Source: Nitrososphaerota archaeon
GTDB taxonomy: Archaea; Thermoproteota; Nitrososphaeria; Nitrososphaerales; UBA57
Assembly (NCBI GenBank): GCA_016180375.1
Contig: JACPBJ010000131.1
Location: forward strand, 1-17,334
Direction of reading: 5' to 3'
DNA length: 17,334 nucleotides
Part shown: in pieces, positions 14,623 to 17,334 of the stretch
Position numbering within the stretch: the first letter of the stretch is position 1
Layout of the letters: each line of letters opens with the position of its first letter
Made by a program: the position numbers and the translations under genes
The notes under the pieces: generated by a model
What the model saw: the letters and a program-made list of their open reading frames with translations, nothing else
What the model was told of the DNA's origin: nothing
Databases searched by the model: none

Positions 14623-15027
14623 ATGCAAATCCGTCTAAAGTTTCTTGCAACTGCAATATTTGCAATTATGGGTATATTCTGGCTCGCAATAGGTGTAATT
14701 GGAGAAGGCTCTCCGCTGTTAATATTTCCTGGCATAGTAAGTTTGATCACAGGTGCGGTGCTTGCCACCGGCTTCCTGAAGGAATATGGGAAGGTTCTGG
14801 TACCTTCAGCGGGGATTTACAACTTCGTTCTTGCGGCATATCAAACATATGCGGCGATCAACTTGCTGCAAACAGGCTTGGTTACATTCGCTTCTGCAGC
14901 TTTGGCAGGTTATCTTGTATCTGCCATCCTATCCGCGTTTATAGTCCTTGTCAGTTATTCTAACGCGTCAGCTTTACTGCCGTCCGAACCCGAGCTTTCT
15001 GAAGAGAGTAAAACGAAGCCGAGCTAG
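14623..15027 (+). CDS. Small four-helix membrane protein, function unknown
   Basis: This 134-residue protein has four likely membrane helices at about 5-27, 31-51, 59-82 and 88-112, followed by a hydrophilic acidic and Ser-rich tail (about 113-134). No motif that I recognise is present. The TATA-like box about 30 nt upstream supports the ATG at 14623; another open frame that starts at 14607 lacks membrane-protein character and the right spacing. Its 3' end overlaps the convergent membrane protein gene by 68 nt, and the overlapping part encodes only the soluble tail. It may be specific to this archaeal lineage. Confidence 0.72.
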   Translation: MQIRLKFLATAIFAIMGIFWLAIGVIGEGSPLLIFPGIVSLITGAVLATGFLKEYGKVLVPSAGIYNFVLAAYQTYAAINLLQTGLVTFASAALAGYLVSAILSAFIVLVSYSNASALLPSEPELSEESKTKPS

Positions 15028-15529
15028 CTACCGCTGTAGAGAAGAAGATGTGCGTTGCGAATACTAGGTTCCATGGCGCCTTCGGATCTGGATAGTTTAC
15101 TCTTAGGACATCGGGATTAATCCTCCCTGCGAAAGCCTCTGCAGTTAGAAGAGCATTCCATACTGAAAAATTGTAGAAGACTTCGTAAAAAGACTGGAAG
15201 GCAACTAGCAAGCTTAACAGAGAGAGTATGGCTCTTCTAAATGAGGACATTTCTGCTATTCTTTCTTCATTGCTCTTGATTACGGCGAAAAAGAACACGA
15301 CAATAGCAACAGAGAGATAGGTTATCGGCTTGGCAAAGTACGGGAAAGGAAAGTCTACTTCCACGAGAGTCTGACCTACTGTAACTACGCCCGTAGTCAG
15401 ATATTCCCTCAAAGCTTCCCCAACTCCGTATACCGTTGTAAGAATTATGACGGAACCAGAAATTAGTGCCAATGCGGTATAAAGATCGCGAACCTTATGA
15501 TCATATTTACTCCTGGCTGTCTGTTCCAT
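14960..15529 (-). CDS. Four-helix membrane protein downstream of the PQQ-type protein, function unknown
   Basis: The chosen form has 189 residues and starts MEQTARSKYDHKV. It shows four likely membrane helices (about 17-36, 68-84, 100-120 and 154-176 in this numbering) with an extended loop before the last one (WNALLTAEAF to DPKAPWNLVFATHIFF). An in-frame ATG at 15580 would add 17 residues, but those codons contain a strong TATA box (15557-15564) with ideal spacing to the ATG at 15529, and no TATA box precedes the longer form. It is on the same strand as the PQQ-type gene. A functional link, for example an electron-transfer or membrane partner, is possible but unproven. I see no haem, copper or iron-sulphur motif. 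Its last 68 nt overlap the opposing gene. Confidence 0.7.
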   Translation of the reverse strand: MEQTARSKYDHKVRDLYTALALISGSVIILTTVYGVGEALREYLTTGVVTVGQTLVEVDFPFPYFAKPITYLSVAIVVFFFAVIKSNEERIAEMSSFRRAILSLLSLLVAFQSFYEVFYNFSVWNALLTAEAFAGRINPDVLRVNYPDPKAPWNLVFATHIFFSTAVASSASFYSLQKARVRTAVKLTR

Positions 15530-15554
15530 ACAGGTCGCGTATGCAAATGCATAG

Positions 15555-15567
15555 CTAGTATAAATCC
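15555..15567 (-). promoter_or_regulatory. TATA box that decides the start of the 189-residue membrane protein
   Basis: The minus strand reads GGATTTATACTAG. The TTTATACT core (15557-15564) is centred about 31 nt before the ATG at 15529 and downstream of the alternative ATG at 15580, so a transcript from it would exclude the longer start. Confidence 0.5.
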
Positions 15568-15614
15568 GTAAGGTCGTCATGATTTTGTTTTTTGGTCAGC
15601 AACTATGGCATTGA

Positions 15615-17334
15615 CTACTTTCTGAACTGCGCTAGGTCAGTTTCATCTGACGAGTCTTTCATCTCCTCTTGAGGAGGCTTTCGCTTTTTCTTGCTACCTA
15701 TCCTCTGGCTTATCGCTACTATGCTCGATATGGTTGCAATGACCAACAATACGAAAATTATATCTGAATTTGCAGTCACTTGTGGCCCCTGAGAAGTCAG
15801 CCCGAGAGCAACAATCGCCCCAGGAATGTCCGCTGCAGGACCTCCGCTGACAGGCACGAACAGCATCATTTCTCCCTTCAAGCCTGCTCCTATGGAGGGA
15901 GGGGAGGAGAATATCGCGTTGAACCTTCTCTGCCAGAGCAGTTTCCCATCATCCGAATCCAAAGCATAAAGTCTTCCATCGCGATCTCCAAAGTAAACTA
16001 TCCCTCCGGAGACCATGCAGCATCCTCCAGAGATTACAGTATTATCGATGAAGTATTTCCACTTGATCTTACCATTAGTTGCATCTATTGCGTATACAGT
16101 CGCGTTGATGGCTGTTGGAGCTGAAGTTATCTGCTCCGCTCCGGCAAAAGTTTCGTTGGCAGGAGGCCTCTCTGAGACCGGGGAAGGCTTCACTCTTACG
16201 CAGTCGTTCTTTATGGCTACATAGATTGTATTATACGCAAATGCGTTGGGAGTCTCTATGGCGCCTGTATGCGACGGGCAGAGAGTATAGAACCCTCTGC
16301 TGTCCCACGTAGATTTATCGGCTGCATATACTGCAGTCAGGTCCGCTAAATTGCCGGCATTTGCATTCAGGTCATTTTTCCTTGCAACACCTGGAAGATT
16401 CAATGGCTGCCACACTGGCTGTCCGGAAAAAGCGTCTAATGCGTAGACGTATCCATTCTTGCATCCCTGTATGACAACTTTCTTCTCGGTGCCGTTGATG
16501 GGGACTTTAGCCAAAATTGTATTCCATCCGCAGTCGTAATCAGACAAGTCGTGCGTAGTGGTCTGATAATACCATATCAAAGAGCCGTCATTCGCATTGA
16601 GTGCAACGATGGAATCCGTGAAAAGGTTGGGGCCAGGGCGGTTCGTCGCGTTGAATGGCGGTGCAGGATTCCCTGTTCCAAAGTAGACTATTCCTGTCTC
16701 CTCGTCAACAGAAAACCTGCTCCACACGCCTCCTCCTCCAACAAGTTTGCCATTCCCCCAGTCTCCCCTTATTGCCTCAATGTTTCCCCTCGGAGCCTCA
16801 TCTATTCCCCAGTCTACATCATTAGCTGCAGGAACGACGTACCATCGCCAGACCTCTTGGCTGGTCTTCAGATCGTAAGCGGCGACAAATCCCCTTCCTC
16901 CATAGGAACTGCCTGCTGGTGCGGTTATGAGCAGACCCTTCTTCTTGTAAACGGTAGGAGGATAAGAGGGGCTGTATTTGCCGTCATTTCCTTCGGCCCT
17001 ATCACACATGCCACCTATGGCAGTCCTTACGCTCCCGGTTAAGGCATCAAGGCCAAAGATGGTGCAATCCTTCGACAGATAATAGACGACCCCATCTATG
17101 ATGTCTATCCCGTGGGTGTGTATCAGCCCCGTCGCTACAGGCCTGTTATTGGGGCTGAAGGGAGGGCGGAAAGCCCAAACTATCCTTCCGTCATCAGCAT
17201 TTAGGGCGCCTATGAGCTCGTCGCCCTTCACGAAATACACTATCCCTTCTACGACCAGTGGAGGATGTTCTACTCCTTCTGCCACTCTTACAACATCCTT
17301 CATTATTCGTGCCCTTGGCAGCGGGAGCATCCAC
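15615..17334 (-). CDS. PQQ-dependent dehydrogenase-like beta-propeller protein with a C-terminal membrane anchor (5' end beyond the window)
   Basis: At least 571 residues are visible, and the frame is still open at the right edge, so the N-terminus (signal peptide and first propeller strands) is missing. Repeated tryptophan-docking units (ALNADDGRIVWAF, ALDALTG-type, ALNANDGSLIWYY, ALDSDDGKLLWQ) show the eight-bladed quinoprotein alcohol dehydrogenase fold. The catalytic region is recognisable: GGGGVWS (198-204), YFGTGNPAP (216-224, with the metal-binding Asn221) and THDLSDYD (259-266). Asp264 and Asp266 give the D-x-D pattern seen in lanthanide-dependent enzymes. The usual Glu metal ligand (in GGEYGVRG-type motifs) appears as Ser142 in SSYGGRG. 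A Cys437-Cys438 pair replaces part of the usual WGG region. One membrane helix (about 523-541) followed by KKKRK anchors the propeller outside the cell. The substrate is unknown. Confidence 0.85.
   Translation of the reverse strand, partial: WMLPLPRARIMKDVVRVAEGVEHPPLVVEGIVYFVKGDELIGALNADDGRIVWAFRPPFSPNNRPVATGLIHTHGIDIIDGVVYYLSKDCTIFGLDALTGSVRTAIGGMCDRAEGNDGKYSPSYPPTVYKKKGLLITAPAGSSYGGRGFVAAYDLKTSQEVWRWYVVPAANDVDWGIDEAPRGNIEAIRGDWGNGKLVGGGGVWSRFSVDEETGIVYFGTGNPAPPFNATNRPGPNLFTDSIVALNANDGSLIWYYQTTTHDLSDYDCGWNTILAKVPINGTEKKVVIQGCKNGYVYALDAFSGQPVWQPLNLPGVARKNDLNANAGNLADLTAVYAADKSTWDSRGFYTLCPSHTGAIETPNAFAYNTIYVAIKNDCVRVKPSPVSERPPANETFAGAEQITSAPTAINATVYAIDATNGKIKWKYFIDNTVISGGCCMVSGGIVYFGDRDGRLYALDSDDGKLLWQRRFNAIFSSPPSIGAGLKGEMMLFVPVSGGPAADIPGAIVALGLTSQGPQVTANSDIIFVLLVIATISSIVAISQRIGSKKKRKPPQEEMKDSSDETDLAQFRK

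Noticed and set aside
14607..14963. Plus-strand open frame of 118 codons overlapping the four-helix membrane protein
   Set aside because: It is in another frame of the same DNA, rich in Cys and Ser without membrane or domain features. The frame starting at 14623 has clear helices and better promoter spacing.
15530..15580. 17-residue N-terminal extension of the 189-residue membrane protein
   Set aside because: These codons contain a strong TATA box ideally placed for the ATG at 15529, and no promoter element precedes 15580. The longer form cannot be fully excluded.
1..17334. CRISPR array, insertion sequence, integrase or attachment site
   Set aside because: No spaced direct repeats, transposase or recombinase motifs, or long terminal inverted repeats were seen. 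Gene content is core housekeeping.

Overview
The window looks like chromosomal DNA from an archaeon, most likely a member of the Thaumarchaeota (Nitrososphaeria) or a close relative. The evidence is the set of archaeal information-processing genes: the RNA polymerase subunit P/Rpo12, archaeal-type TyrRS and ThrRS, deoxyhypusine synthase and a family B DNA polymerase. The archaeal HMG-CoA synthase/thiolase/DUF35 set and a CDP-alcohol phosphatidyltransferase add to this. A-T-rich TATA-like boxes lie about 25-35 nt before several start codons, giving leaderless or nearly leaderless genes. Base composition is moderate, roughly mid-40s % GC by eye. The large membrane-anchored PQQ-type beta-propeller at the right edge would suit the heterotrophic, non-ammonia-oxidising marine thaumarchaeal lineages known to carry many such enzymes. 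That placement is an inference. I see no tRNA, rRNA, CRISPR array, insertion sequence or integrase, so this is a core-genome segment and not a mobile island.

Layout. Positions 1-8673 are all on the minus strand. Read in the direction of transcription from 8673 they are: a CDP-alcohol phosphatidyltransferase; a DUF309 protein; a tightly packed group of TyrRS, stand-alone B3/4-domain protein, DegT-type aminotransferase, GT2 polyprenol-phosphate glycosyltransferase and RpoP; an HMG-CoA synthase; a secreted or membrane-anchored protein of unknown function; a thiolase; a DUF35 Zn-ribbon/OB-fold protein; and the first 28 codons of another membrane or secreted protein. A compact divergent promoter at about 8695-8709 separates this from the plus-strand group: a small putative zinc protein, ThrRS and deoxyhypusine synthase (8734-11935). 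These converge, with 1 nt between the stop codons, on the family B DNA polymerase (11937-14501, minus). A second divergent promoter region (14502-14622) serves polB and a small four-helix membrane protein (14623-15027, plus). That gene overlaps tail-to-tail by 68 nt with another membrane protein (minus), which lies downstream of the PQQ-type beta-propeller protein running off the right edge. No stretch longer than 300 bases lacks a gene.

How the genes work together. HMG-CoA synthase, thiolase and DUF35 normally form one complex that makes HMG-CoA for the mevalonate pathway, and the CDP-alcohol phosphatidyltransferase adds a polar head group to the resulting archaeal lipids. Two things stand out. 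The HMG-CoA synthase reading frame is broken: about 31-33 conserved residues are missing and the frame shifts, while both flanks remain well conserved. The thiolase has Gly where the acyl-accepting Cys should be and Asn where the GHP-motif His should be. Either the entry to the mevalonate pathway is unusual in this organism, or the synthase lesion is a clone or assembly artefact and the thiolase is a non-classical family member. Other points of interest are the B3/4 (PheRS editing-like) gene beside TyrRS, and the PQQ-type protein, which keeps a D-x-D metal signature but appears to lack the usual metal-binding Glu and carries an unexpected Cys-Cys pair.
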